Origin: Rhodovulum sp. ES.010
GTDB taxonomy: Bacteria > Pseudomonadota > Alphaproteobacteria > Rhodobacterales > Rhodobacteraceae
Assembly (NCBI RefSeq): GCF_900142935.1
Contig: NZ_FSRS01000001.1
Location: forward strand, 1-5,000
Direction of reading: 5' to 3'
Length of the DNA stretch: 5,000 nucleotides
The notes beneath the pieces are model-generated. The model had not been told where the DNA came from, did no database searches, and worked only from the letters and a program-made list of their open reading frames with translations. Positions within the stretch are counted from its first letter, which is position 1. Each line of letters starts with the position of its first letter. A program made the position numbers and the translations under genes. This document shows, in pieces, positions 1 through 4,880 of the stretch.

Positions 1-1
1 G

Positions 2-1075
2 ATCTCCTCGGTCGAGGAGATCATCGAGGATGCGCGCAACGGGCGCATGTTCATCCTCGTCGACCACGAGGACCGCGAGAACGAGGGCGACCTGGTGATA
101 CCGGCCCAGATGGCGACGCCCGAGGCCGTGAACTTCATGGCGATGCACGGGCGCGGCCTGATCTGTCTGTCGCTGACCGGTGAACGCGTGGACGCGCTGG
201 GCCTGCCGCTCATGGCCTCCTACAATTCATCGCGCCACGAGACGGCCTTTACGATTTCCATCGAGGCACGCGAAGGCGTGACCACGGGCATCTCGGCCCA
301 TGATCGCGCGCGGACCATCGCGGTCGCCATCGACGCGTCCAAGGACGCCTCCGACATCGCGACGCCGGGGCACATCTTCCCGCTGCGCGCCCGCGACGGC
401 GGCGTCCTTGTGCGCGCTGGCCATACCGAGGCGGCGGTCGACGTGGCGCGGCTGGCCGGGCTGAACCCGTCGGGCGTGATCTGCGAGATCATGAACGAGG
501 ATGGCACCATGGCGCGGCTGCCCGATCTCGTGTCCTTCGCCCAGCGTCACGGGCTCAAGATCGGCACGATCTCCGACCTGATCGCCTATCGCCACCGGCA
601 CGACAACCTCGTGAACGAATCGGCGGTCAAATCGGTGACCTCGGCTTTCGGCGGCGACTGGACCATGCGCGTCTTCACCGACGAGACCCAGGGGGCCGAA
701 CATGTCGTACTCAGCAAGGGCGACATTGCCTCGTCGGAGCCTGTGCTCGTGCGGATGCACGCGCTCGATCCGTTGCAGGACGTGCTCGGCCTCGGGCCGC
801 ATGAGCCAGACGAGCTGCCCCGTGCGATGGAGATCATCGCCGGCGAAGGCCGCGGCGTCGTCGTGCTGTTGCGCGACACCACGATGAAGCTCGCGGTCGA
901 TGCCGAGGCGTCGCCGCAGACCTTGCGGCAATACGGGCTTGGCGCGCAGATTCTCGCCGCCCTCGGGCTGCACCGGCTGGTGCTGCTGACCAATTCGCCG
1001 CTGCCTCGCGTGGTCGGGCTCGAGGCCTACGGGCTTTCGATCGAGGGCACCCGCAGGATCGACGGAAAGGGCTGA
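2..1075 (+). CDS. ribB: 3,4-dihydroxy-2-butanone 4-phosphate synthase with degenerate GTP cyclohydrolase II-like domain (RibBX type), 5' partial
   Basis: The N-terminal half converts ribulose 5-phosphate to 3,4-dihydroxy-2-butanone 4-phosphate plus formate, in the cytosol, for riboflavin synthesis. The reading frame is already open at base 2 (ISSVEEIIEDARNGRM), so the true start lies upstream; the ATG at 47 falls inside a conserved segment and is not the start. Only about 10-20 residues should be missing. Visible DHBP synthase signatures are the acidic loop (D21-HEDRENEGD, counting from base 2), EGVTTGISAHDRA, TPGHIFPLRA, RAGHTEA with the metal-binding histidine, and NEDGTMAR. From about base 640 the protein continues as a GTP cyclohydrolase II-like domain. 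That domain contains no cysteine at all: the zinc motif following RxH is replaced by ALDPLQDVLGLG, and the GRNIGL catalytic stretch is absent. It should therefore lack cyclohydrolase activity, as in the RibBX variants known from Proteobacteria, and a separate ribA is expected elsewhere. It is first in the visible operon, 3 bases before ribH. Identity is very secure; loss of the second activity is inferred from the missing residues. Confidence 0.95.
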   Translation: MSSVEEIIEDARNGRMFILVDHEDRENEGDLVIPAQMATPEAVNFMAMHGRGLICLSLTGERVDALGLPLMASYNSSRHETAFTISIEAREGVTTGISAHDRARTIAVAIDASKDASDIATPGHIFPLRARDGGVLVRAGHTEAAVDVARLAGLNPSGVICEIMNEDGTMARLPDLVSFAQRHGLKIGTISDLIAYRHRHDNLVNESAVKSVTSAFGGDWTMRVFTDETQGAEHVVLSKGDIASSEPVLVRMHALDPLQDVLGLGPHEPDELPRAMEIIAGEGRGVVVLLRDTTMKLAVDAEASPQTLRQYGLGAQILAALGLHRLVLLTNSPLPRVVGLEAYGLSIEGTRRIDGKG

Positions 1076-1078
1076 GAC

Positions 1079-1618
1079 ATGGCCGACCAGGACCCCCACC
1101 ATATCCTCGAATTGCCGCACTTCGACCGTCCGGTGAAGCTGCTCGTGGCGGTTGCGCCGTTCTACCGCGACATCGCCGACATGCTGATCGCGGGCGCGGG
1201 GGCCAAACTGGATGCCGTCGGCGCCACGCACGACCTTGTCGAGGTGCCCGGCGCGTTGGAACTGCCCGCGGCCATCGCGCTGGCGCACCGGATGTCGAAC
1301 TATGACGGTTACGTGGCGCTTGGCTGCGTGATCCGGGGCGAGACCACGCATTACGAAACCGTCTGCAACGACAGCTCGCGAGGGCTGATGCTGCTGGGCC
1401 TGCAGGGTGCGCTGATCGGCAACGGCATCCTGACCGTGGAAAACCATGAGCAGGCCGTCGTCCGCGCCAAACCCGAGGACATGGACAAGGGCGGCGGCGC
1501 GGCGGCCGCGGCGCTGCACCTCATCGCGCTTGCCCGCCGCTGGGGAAGTGAGACCAAGGGCGTGGGCTTCAAGCCCGCCGGCAGTTTCCAGATCGCCGAG
1601 GGATCCGACCGCGCATGA
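1079..1618 (+). CDS. ribH: 6,7-dimethyl-8-ribityllumazine synthase
   Basis: It condenses 5-amino-6-ribitylamino-uracil with 3,4-dihydroxy-2-butanone 4-phosphate, the product of the upstream gene, to give 6,7-dimethyl-8-ribityllumazine, the substrate of riboflavin synthase. The protein has 179 residues, slightly longer than the ~155 of E. coli RibH, with about 12 extra residues at the N-terminus and a 20-residue tail after ARRWG. Family landmarks are APFYRDIAD (aromatic substrate-stacking Phe28), VPGALELP (56-63), and ALGCVIRGETTHYE (80-93) with the catalytic His91. Also present are NDSSRGL, the GNGILTVENHEQA strand, and KGGGAAAAALHLIAL. The ATG at 1079 is preceded by GGAAAGG at 1064-1070, inside the end of ribB and 8 bases away, which supports this start. 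The stop TGA overlaps the nusB ATG as ATGA. Enzymes of this family form pentamers or icosahedral capsids; the assembly state cannot be read here. Nothing looks damaged. Confidence 0.97.
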   Translation: MADQDPHHILELPHFDRPVKLLVAVAPFYRDIADMLIAGAGAKLDAVGATHDLVEVPGALELPAAIALAHRMSNYDGYVALGCVIRGETTHYETVCNDSSRGLMLLGLQGALIGNGILTVENHEQAVVRAKPEDMDKGGGAAAAALHLIALARRWGSETKGVGFKPAGSFQIAEGSDRA

Positions 1619-2082
1619 CCACCGCCGCCGAGAAACGCCAGATGAAATCCGCCGCGCGGCTTTATGCCGTGCAGGCCCTGTTCCAGATGGAGCAGTCGGG
1701 CCAGGGCGTCGACGCGGTGCGCCGCGAGTTCGAGGATTGGCGCTTCGGCCTCGGCTACGAGGATGGCGAGGACCTGGCCGAGGGCGATGTCGACCTCTTT
1801 CGTGCCACGCTGGAAGGGGCGGTGAACTGGCAGGCCAAGATCGACCAGATGACCGATCGCGCGCTAGTTGCGAAATGGCCGATCGCCCGGATCGACCCCA
1901 CGCTGCGCGCCCTGTTCCGCGCGGCGGGTGCGGAACTCGTGGCCGGCGAGGCGCCGCCGCGTGTGGTGATCACCGAATATGTGGATGTGGCCAAGGCGTT
2001 CTTCCCCGAGGGGCGAGAGCCGAAATTCGTCAATGCCGTGCTCGACCACATGGCGCGCGAGTCCCGTCCCGAAGCCTTCTGA
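1615..2082 (+). CDS. nusB: transcription antitermination factor NusB
   Basis: NusB is a small all-helical RNA-binding protein. With NusE (ribosomal protein S10) it binds boxA in nascent rRNA and allows antitermination of rRNA operons. The 155-residue product matches the usual family length. It begins with a basic segment (EKRQMKSAARLYAVQALFQME) typical of the boxA-binding N-terminus. The core signature is RALVAKWPIARIDPTLRA (82-99), followed by the helix region AELVAGEAPPRVVITEYVDVAKAF (107-129) and the closing KFVNAVLDHMA (137-147). A region around 40-60 (WRFGLGYEDGEDLAEGD) resembles the alphaproteobacterial insertion. The ATG overlaps the ribH stop (ATGA), so translational coupling is likely. 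A possible Shine-Dalgarno, GAGGGA at 1598-1603, sits 11 bases upstream, which is slightly long. The rib-nusB arrangement is common in bacteria and supports the call. Confidence 0.96.
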   Translation: MTTAAEKRQMKSAARLYAVQALFQMEQSGQGVDAVRREFEDWRFGLGYEDGEDLAEGDVDLFRATLEGAVNWQAKIDQMTDRALVAKWPIARIDPTLRALFRAAGAELVAGEAPPRVVITEYVDVAKAFFPEGREPKFVNAVLDHMARESRPEAF

Positions 2083-2083
2083 C

Positions 2084-2105
2084 GCCGCCCCGGCAAAACG
2101 GCGGC
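2084..2105 (+). terminator. GC hairpin just after nusB, possible weak operon terminator
   Basis: GCCGCC (2084-2089) pairs perfectly with GGCGGC (2100-2105) around a 10-base loop containing AAAA, starting 2 bases after the nusB stop. There is no T-run on its 3' side (CTCCCCACC follows), so it does not meet the usual definition of an intrinsic terminator. It may be a 3'-end-stabilising hairpin, a decayed terminator, or part of a Rho-dependent end. It is listed because it is the only candidate end signal for the riboflavin operon in the window. Confidence 0.3.
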
Positions 2106-2121
2106 CTCCCCACCTGCCTGC

Positions 2122-2135
2122 CCGCAGGCCTGCGG
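2122..2135. repeat. 14-base perfect palindrome between nusB and the fibro-slime pseudogene
   Basis: CCGCAGGCCTGCGG reads identically on both strands. It overlaps an alternative hairpin in which GCCTG (2116-2120) pairs with CAGGC (2125-2129) around a 4-base loop. No T-run follows; AAGAAAA lies on the + side. It lies in the ~90-base stretch where the upstream part and signal peptide of the next gene would be expected, so it may mark a rearrangement junction. In DNA of this GC content such palindromes also arise by chance. Confidence 0.4.
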
Positions 2136-2142
2136 CAAGAAA

Positions 2143-2841
2143 ATGCGCGGCGAATGGCGATCCGTGCCCGGCGCGCGCCGCGATTTCAATGACATTCACC
2201 CCGACATGGAAGTAACGATCAGCGGCGGGACGCCCGGCCTGGTCAGCCCGACCCTGACCGCCAAGACGCCCGCTTTCGTGGGTGCCGCCGGCGCGGGCGG
2301 GATCAGCGGTGCGGCGTCCTTTGCCGAGTGGTACACCGACGTGCCGGGCACGAACCTGTCGGCATAGCTCACGATCACGCTCGACAACACGATCACGCCC
2401 GACCCGGACGTGTATACCTACACCAATAGCAGCTTCTTCCGGATCGACGGAGCGTTGCTGGGCAACCAGGGCCGGGCGCACAACTACCACTTCACCTATG
2501 AACTGCATTCCAGCTTTACCTACCGCGGCGGCGAGACGTTCGCCTTCACCGGGGACGACGACGTGTGGGTTTTCATCGACGACACGCTCGTCGTGGACCT
2601 TGGCGGGGTGCATGGCGCAGCTTCGGGTTCGGTCGATCTGGACACGTTGGGCCTGACGCCCGGCAGTACCTACGATTTCGACCTGTTCTTCGCCGAGCGG
2701 CACACCGTGGCGTCGAATTTCCGTATCGACACCTCACCGGTCTTCGTTTCGACCATCCGGGTGCCGGCGAGCCTGCCGTTGTTGCTGGGCGGGGTGGGCC
2801 TGCTCCGCGTTGCGAGGGGGCAGGCGCGCAAGGGCGCCTGA
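2143..2841 (+). pseudogene. decayed gene for a fibro-slime-domain protein with degraded VPLPA-CTERM-like tail
   Basis: One reading frame carries recognisable protein homology from about 2173 to 2841 but is cut by TAG at 2365-2367 ([12 protein letters not shown]). A CAG-to-TAG change would explain it. Before the stop come RRDFNDIHPDME and SFAEWYTDVPG, typical of the start of fibro-slime domains. After it come [44 protein letters not shown] (2545-2580), [23 protein letters not shown] and SNFRIDTS. The C-terminus (2752-2841) has [16 protein letters not shown] followed by R/K-rich residues. This is the shape of a VPLPA-CTERM exosortase-sorting tail, but the first proline of VPxPA is lost. Members of this family are exported and begin with a signal peptide. 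None is present here in any of the three frames after nusB, so the 5' end seems deleted as well. The GTG at 2410, the first possible start after the stop, lies inside the domain and is not a credible start. Two independent lesions make a functional product unlikely. Confidence 0.8.
2821..2840. terminator. hairpin between convergent genes, possible weak bidirectional end signal
   Basis: CAGGCGC (2821-2827) pairs perfectly with GCGCCTG (2834-2840) around a 6-base loop. It spans the last codons and stop of the fibro-slime pseudogene and lies 15 bases beyond the stop of the opposing GST-like gene. Only 13 bases separate the two stop codons. There is no T-run on either side, so intrinsic termination is doubtful; it may act as a 3'-end stabilising structure for the convergent transcripts. 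Confidence 0.3.
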
Positions 2842-2854
2842 CACGGCGCCACGG

Positions 2855-3556
2855 TCAGTCGCAAAGCGGGGCCGCGAGGCTGGCGCGCAGGCGCTTGTGA
2901 TAGGTGACGAGAGTCGGGTGGCGTCGGGCCGCGACCTTGAGCGGCGTGTCCAGCGGTGGCTGCAAAACATTTTCGAGGAAGCCGAAGACCACCGTATCGA
3001 TCCCTGAGGGCCGGTCGCCGAACACGTAAGGTGCGTCACCGACAAGGGTTGCGAGCGCGGCAATGCCCTCTTCGGCCATGGCATCGATTTCCGCAGCTCC
3101 ATGTCGGCCCGTGCCCTGTGCATGAAGCGCCCGCGCCACCTGACGGCGCACCATGGCGAAGACCGGGCGGCGGAGGGCCGCGGGCAGAGCGGCGAAGAAG
3201 GCCTGGCGCACCGCGTCCGGTCGCTCGATCCAGCGGGCGTGGACAAGCGTCCAGTAGAGATGCTCCTCGACCAGCGCGCGTATCGCCGCCGCCTCGGCGC
3301 GCTGCCGTTTGGTCAGGTGCGCGTCCGGGTCGAAGCCATGCTCGTCCGCCAGATGATGCTGGATCGCTTGCGAGTCCGGGATCGCGCGATCGTCTTCCAC
3401 CAGAACGGGCAGCTTGCCCTTGGGCGCCTTGCGCGGATCTCCGGCCGCGCGCTCGAAGGGCAGGCCGCTCATCTGCAACAGAAGCAGGGATTTCACGGAG
3501 AAGGGGCTTGGGCTGATCGTGTCCAGCGCCGGGGCGAAAACGTGGAGCGCGCGCAT
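2855..3556 (-). CDS. glutathione S-transferase-fold protein, FAX/metaxin-like
   Basis: The product is predicted cytosolic, 233 residues, with an N-terminal thioredoxin-like domain (about 1-75) and an all-helical GST C-terminal domain (about 85-228). The N-terminal part shows SPFSVKSLLLLQMSGLPFE (17-35), GDPRKAPKGKLPVL (39-52) and IPDSQAIQHHL (59-69). The middle one is the characteristic loop of the FAX (failed axon connections)/metaxin-like GST group, and the DS motif normally contacts the glutathione glutamyl group. The C-terminal part carries YVFGDRPSGIDTVVFGFLENVLQPP (177-201), the conserved GST helix-capping region of this group, then HPTLVTYHKRL (213-223). Ser20 occupies the position after SPF where many relatives have cysteine, and no other cysteine lies in the N-terminal domain, so a redox role is unlikely. 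The substrate is unknown. The ATG at 3556 starts right before the fold (MRALHVFAPAL), but no strong Shine-Dalgarno is visible. It is convergent with the fibro-slime pseudogene and divergent from the next membrane protein gene. Fold assignment is confident; function is not. Confidence 0.87.
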   Translation of the reverse strand: MRALHVFAPALDTISPSPFSVKSLLLLQMSGLPFERAAGDPRKAPKGKLPVLVEDDRAIPDSQAIQHHLADEHGFDPDAHLTKRQRAEAAAIRALVEEHLYWTLVHARWIERPDAVRQAFFAALPAALRRPVFAMVRRQVARALHAQGTGRHGAAEIDAMAEEGIAALATLVGDAPYVFGDRPSGIDTVVFGFLENVLQPPLDTPLKVAARRHPTLVTYHKRLRASLAAPLCD

Positions 3557-3648
3557 CGGTAAAGAATCCGTTAACCTTCGTGCGGTCAGAGTGGGAGCGA
3601 ATCCGGCTTACGGCCAGCGCCGATGCGGGGCGGAAGCGAAGTTTTTTC

Positions 3649-3678
3649 TTGGAATCGGGCAGCCAATGGCTACCTATT
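3649..3678 (+). promoter_or_regulatory. possible sigma70-type promoter for the small membrane protein gene
   Basis: TTGGAA at 3649-3654 resembles a -35 box. About 16-18 bases on, TACCTATT (3671-3678) gives a weak -10 such as CCTATT. Transcription would start about 20 bases ahead of the ATG at 3703. The candidate lies directly after a TTTTTTC tract (3642-3648), in the AT-richest part of the 146-base divergent intergenic region. The -10 match is poor, so this is only a candidate. No convincing promoter for the divergent GST-like gene was found. Confidence 0.3.
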
Positions 3679-3691
3679 GAGGTGAACATTC

Positions 3692-3695
3692 GGAG
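3692..3695 (+). promoter_or_regulatory. Shine-Dalgarno GGAG that fixes the start at 3703
   Basis: GGAG lies 7 bases ahead of the ATG at 3703, ideal spacing. The frame is open further upstream to an ATG at 3580, but that leader (41 residues, SFFLESGSQWLP and similar) has no ribosome binding site, looks non-coding and covers the promoter region. The site therefore decides for the shorter protein. Confidence 0.7.
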
Positions 3696-3702
3696 ATTGT
3701 CG

Positions 3703-4041
3703 ATGCCTGACCTCGTGCGCCTCTATATCCGTCATTCCGTGATCGGCTTCGTTCTGGCGGCGCTGTTCGTGACGCTCCTGCTTTATCTCAACGTCGGAAA
3801 TCTCTGGCACCTTGTGACCCATGTGTCCGGGGGCTGGTTGGCGTTGGTCCTGTTGTTCGTGTTCAATGGTATTGTGTTTTCTGGGGTCCAGTTCGGCATC
3901 GCTGTGATGTCGATGGCTCGTGACGAGGACGACGATTCGCGCGGCCGGCGTCAGCCGGAGCGCGTGCGCGGATTGGTCGAGGCGCTGGTGCCGATCCCGG
4001 TTCCGGTGCGCGAAGATCGTCAAATGCCGCGTCGGCGCTGA
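3703..4041 (+). CDS. small two-helix inner-membrane protein of unknown function
   Basis: The product has 112 residues. A basic N-terminus (MPDLVRLYIRHS) is followed by a first membrane helix at about 13-29 (IGFVLAALFVTLLLYLN). A short outer loop (VGNLWHLVTHVSG) leads to a second long hydrophobic segment at about 44-70 (WLALVLLFVFNGIVFSGVQFGIAVMS). The tail is charged and arginine-rich (RDEDDDSRGRRQPERVRG and on), so both ends should face the cytosol. It resembles short hypothetical membrane proteins common in Rhodobacteraceae; this is from memory of the family pattern, not a search. The start is chosen by GGAG at 3692-3695, and the gene ends 28 bases before a strong terminator, so it appears to be a single-gene unit. 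No enzymatic motif or conserved cysteine/histidine set is visible. Gene reality is likely; function is unknown. Confidence 0.8.
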   Translation: MPDLVRLYIRHSVIGFVLAALFVTLLLYLNVGNLWHLVTHVSGGWLALVLLFVFNGIVFSGVQFGIAVMSMARDEDDDSRGRRQPERVRGLVEALVPIPVPVREDRQMPRRR

Positions 4042-4069
4042 CCTTACCCTTCATTCGGGATGCACAACT

Positions 4070-4096
4070 GGCGGCCTGCGGGCCGCCGTCTTTTTT
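4070..4096 (+). terminator. intrinsic (Rho-independent) terminator
   Basis: GGCGGCC (4070-4076) pairs perfectly with GGCCGCC (4081-4087) around the 4-base loop TGCG. It is followed by GTC and then six T (4091-4096). It begins 28 bases after the stop of the two-helix membrane protein gene and should end that transcript. There is no matching A-run on the left, so it works only for the + strand. It also argues that the next gene has its own promoter, and that its start is not the ATG at 4060 just upstream of this hairpin. Confidence 0.93.
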
Positions 4097-4164
4097 CCGG
4101 CACACGTGGGTCTGGCGCTTGCGTGGCGGATCCCGGGCGACTCGTATCCACCCTTGTCGCCCGC

Positions 4165-4170
4165 TATACT
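4165..4170 (+). promoter_or_regulatory. possible -10 box (TATACT) ahead of the coiled-coil membrane protein
   Basis: TATACT is a near-consensus sigma70 -10 hexamer in otherwise GC-rich sequence, 36 bases before the ATG at 4207 and after the terminator at 4070-4096, where a promoter is needed. At 16-18 base spacing no good -35 hexamer is present (TCGTAT is the closest), and no TG extension precedes it. This is a weak candidate based mainly on position. Confidence 0.25.
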
Positions 4171-4206
4171 GATGGCTCTGGATACGATCACGGGTGGGAC
4201 CCAGCG

Positions 4207-4764
4207 ATGCGCATTCTGATCGGTGTCTGGCTCCTGCAGGCTCTCACGGCCGGCCCGCTCTGGCTGGTGCTGACCGGCCAAGACCCCGCGCTGATTGCTT
4301 TGGGTGTCGCGACGGCGCTCGGGGCCGGGCTTATCGCGGCGCTCTGGATCGGGACCCTGTTGCGCGACCAGCGCAGACTGACCGAGGCGCGCCAGTCGGA
4401 ACGCCTCGCCGCCGCCAAGGCCCGGTTCCAGGAGCGCCTGGCCAAACACAAGAGCGAAGACGCGGCCCGGCTGTCCGCGCTGACCCAGAAGATGGGCAGT
4501 TCGCGCACGCGCCTGCTCAAGGTGGGGTTGATTGCCGGCGGCACGCTCGGCCTTGGCGTCGCCCTGTTCTTCGCGCAGGTGTTCACCGCCGGCCTGCTGG
4601 TGGCGGCTTTCGCCGGCGGGGGCGCGGCAGGCTACGGTATCCGGGGCTACCTGTCGCGTGCCCCCGGGTCCCGGTGCGCCGATGGGCCCATGATTATCGA
4701 TGACCGTGATGCAAAATCCGTGTGCGCCGGGCGGCCGCGGTTGCTGAGAACGGCGCGGAGCTGA
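4207..4764 (+). CDS. predicted membrane protein with two hydrophobic hairpins flanking a coiled coil
   Basis: The product has 185 residues and no recognised enzymatic motif. Two hydrophobic segments (about 5-23 and 30-50) are followed by a charged, alanine-rich helical stretch (about 52-98, RDQRRLTEARQSERLAAAK and on) that looks like a coiled coil. Two more hydrophobic segments follow (about 103-122 and 126-144, the latter ending GGGAAGYGIRG). The predicted topology puts the ends and the coiled coil in the cytosol. The start at 4207 is preceded by GGTGGGA (4193-4199) at 7 bases and begins directly with the first membrane helix. Upstream in-frame sequence back to 4060 runs through the terminator and reads as non-coding. 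After GYLSRAPGS (about 147-155) the last ~30 residues (RCADGPMIIDDRDAK and on) contain two cysteines and codons such as AAA, GCA and AGA unlike the rest, so the natural C-terminus may have been lost to a frameshift or stop loss. The body is probably a real gene; function is unknown. Confidence 0.65.
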   Translation: MRILIGVWLLQALTAGPLWLVLTGQDPALIALGVATALGAGLIAALWIGTLLRDQRRLTEARQSERLAAAKARFQERLAKHKSEDAARLSALTQKMGSSRTRLLKVGLIAGGTLGLGVALFFAQVFTAGLLVAAFAGGGAAGYGIRGYLSRAPGSRCADGPMIIDDRDAKSVCAGRPRLLRTARS

Positions 4765-4835
4765 CCGGGCCGAAGTCGTGAGTCGGACAGAAGGGGCGGG
4801 ACCGCCGCGACCGTTGAGGAAACGCATTCCCGAGG

Positions 4836-4851
4836 ACCTGTATGTACAGGT
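4836..4851. promoter_or_regulatory. operator-like 7-2-7 palindrome with lux-box-like half-sites
   Basis: ACCTGTA (4836-4842) and TACAGGT (4845-4851) are perfect inverted copies separated by TG. These half-sites equal those of the Vibrio fischeri lux box, where a 6-base spacer separates them; here the spacer is 2, so the arms are 4 bases closer. It lies in the gene-free right edge, not directly before any gene in the window. It could be a dimeric regulator site or a small RNA hairpin. Regulator identity is unproven. Confidence 0.4.
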
Positions 4852-4864
4852 GGGCGCCAGGTAA

Positions 4865-4880
4865 CCGGGCCACGACCCGG
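4865..4880. repeat. GC-rich inverted repeat (5-base stem, 6-base loop)
   Basis: CCGGG (4865-4869) pairs with CCCGG (4876-4880) around CCACGA. It follows the palindrome at 4836-4851 by 13 bases. No T-run follows, so it is not a terminator. A short stem like this is easily found by chance in DNA of this composition. Confidence 0.3.

Noticed and set aside
47..1075. ATG at 47 as the start of ribB
   Set aside because: The frame continues upstream to the window edge with conserved RibB residues (EEIIEDARNGR), so the start is outside the window.
227..1519. 430-codon open frame on the - strand opposite ribB and ribH
   Set aside because: It lies antisense to two certain genes and has arginine/histidine-rich composition typical of high-GC shadow frames.
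2083..2142. FMN riboswitch or other riboflavin-linked leader near the rib genes
   Set aside because: No FMN riboswitch motif (AGGGGC, GCCCGCGAGCG-type elements) was found in the window; any such leader would be upstream of the first rib gene, outside it.
1446..2192. 248-codon + frame overlapping ribH and nusB
   Set aside because: It is an out-of-frame shadow of two clearly recognised genes, with arginine/proline-rich, non-globular composition.
2365..2367. TAG at 2365 as a recoded (pyrrolysine or suppressed) codon
   Set aside because: No recoding context is visible, and the gene also lacks its signal peptide and an intact sorting motif, so simple decay explains it better.
1864..2703. 279-codon - strand frame opposite nusB and the fibro-slime pseudogene
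   Set aside because: It is antisense to recognised homology on the + strand and has no recognisable domain or start signal.
3036..3689. 217-codon - strand frame overlapping the GST-like gene
   Set aside because: It is a shifted-frame shadow of the GST-like gene; the alternative frame holds the conserved GST motifs.
3580..3702. N-terminal extension of the two-helix membrane protein to an ATG at 3580
   Set aside because: No ribosome binding site, non-protein-like composition and overlap with the promoter candidate; the ATG at 3703 has GGAG at 7 bases.
4060..4206. N-terminal extension of the coiled-coil membrane protein to an ATG at 4060
   Set aside because: It would translate through the intrinsic terminator at 4070-4096 and the residues look non-coding; the start at 4207 begins at the first membrane helix with GGTGGGA upstream.
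4051..4827. 258-codon - strand frame opposite the coiled-coil membrane protein
   Set aside because: It runs across the terminator and antisense to the better-supported + gene, with histidine/arginine/glycine-rich shadow composition and no known domain.
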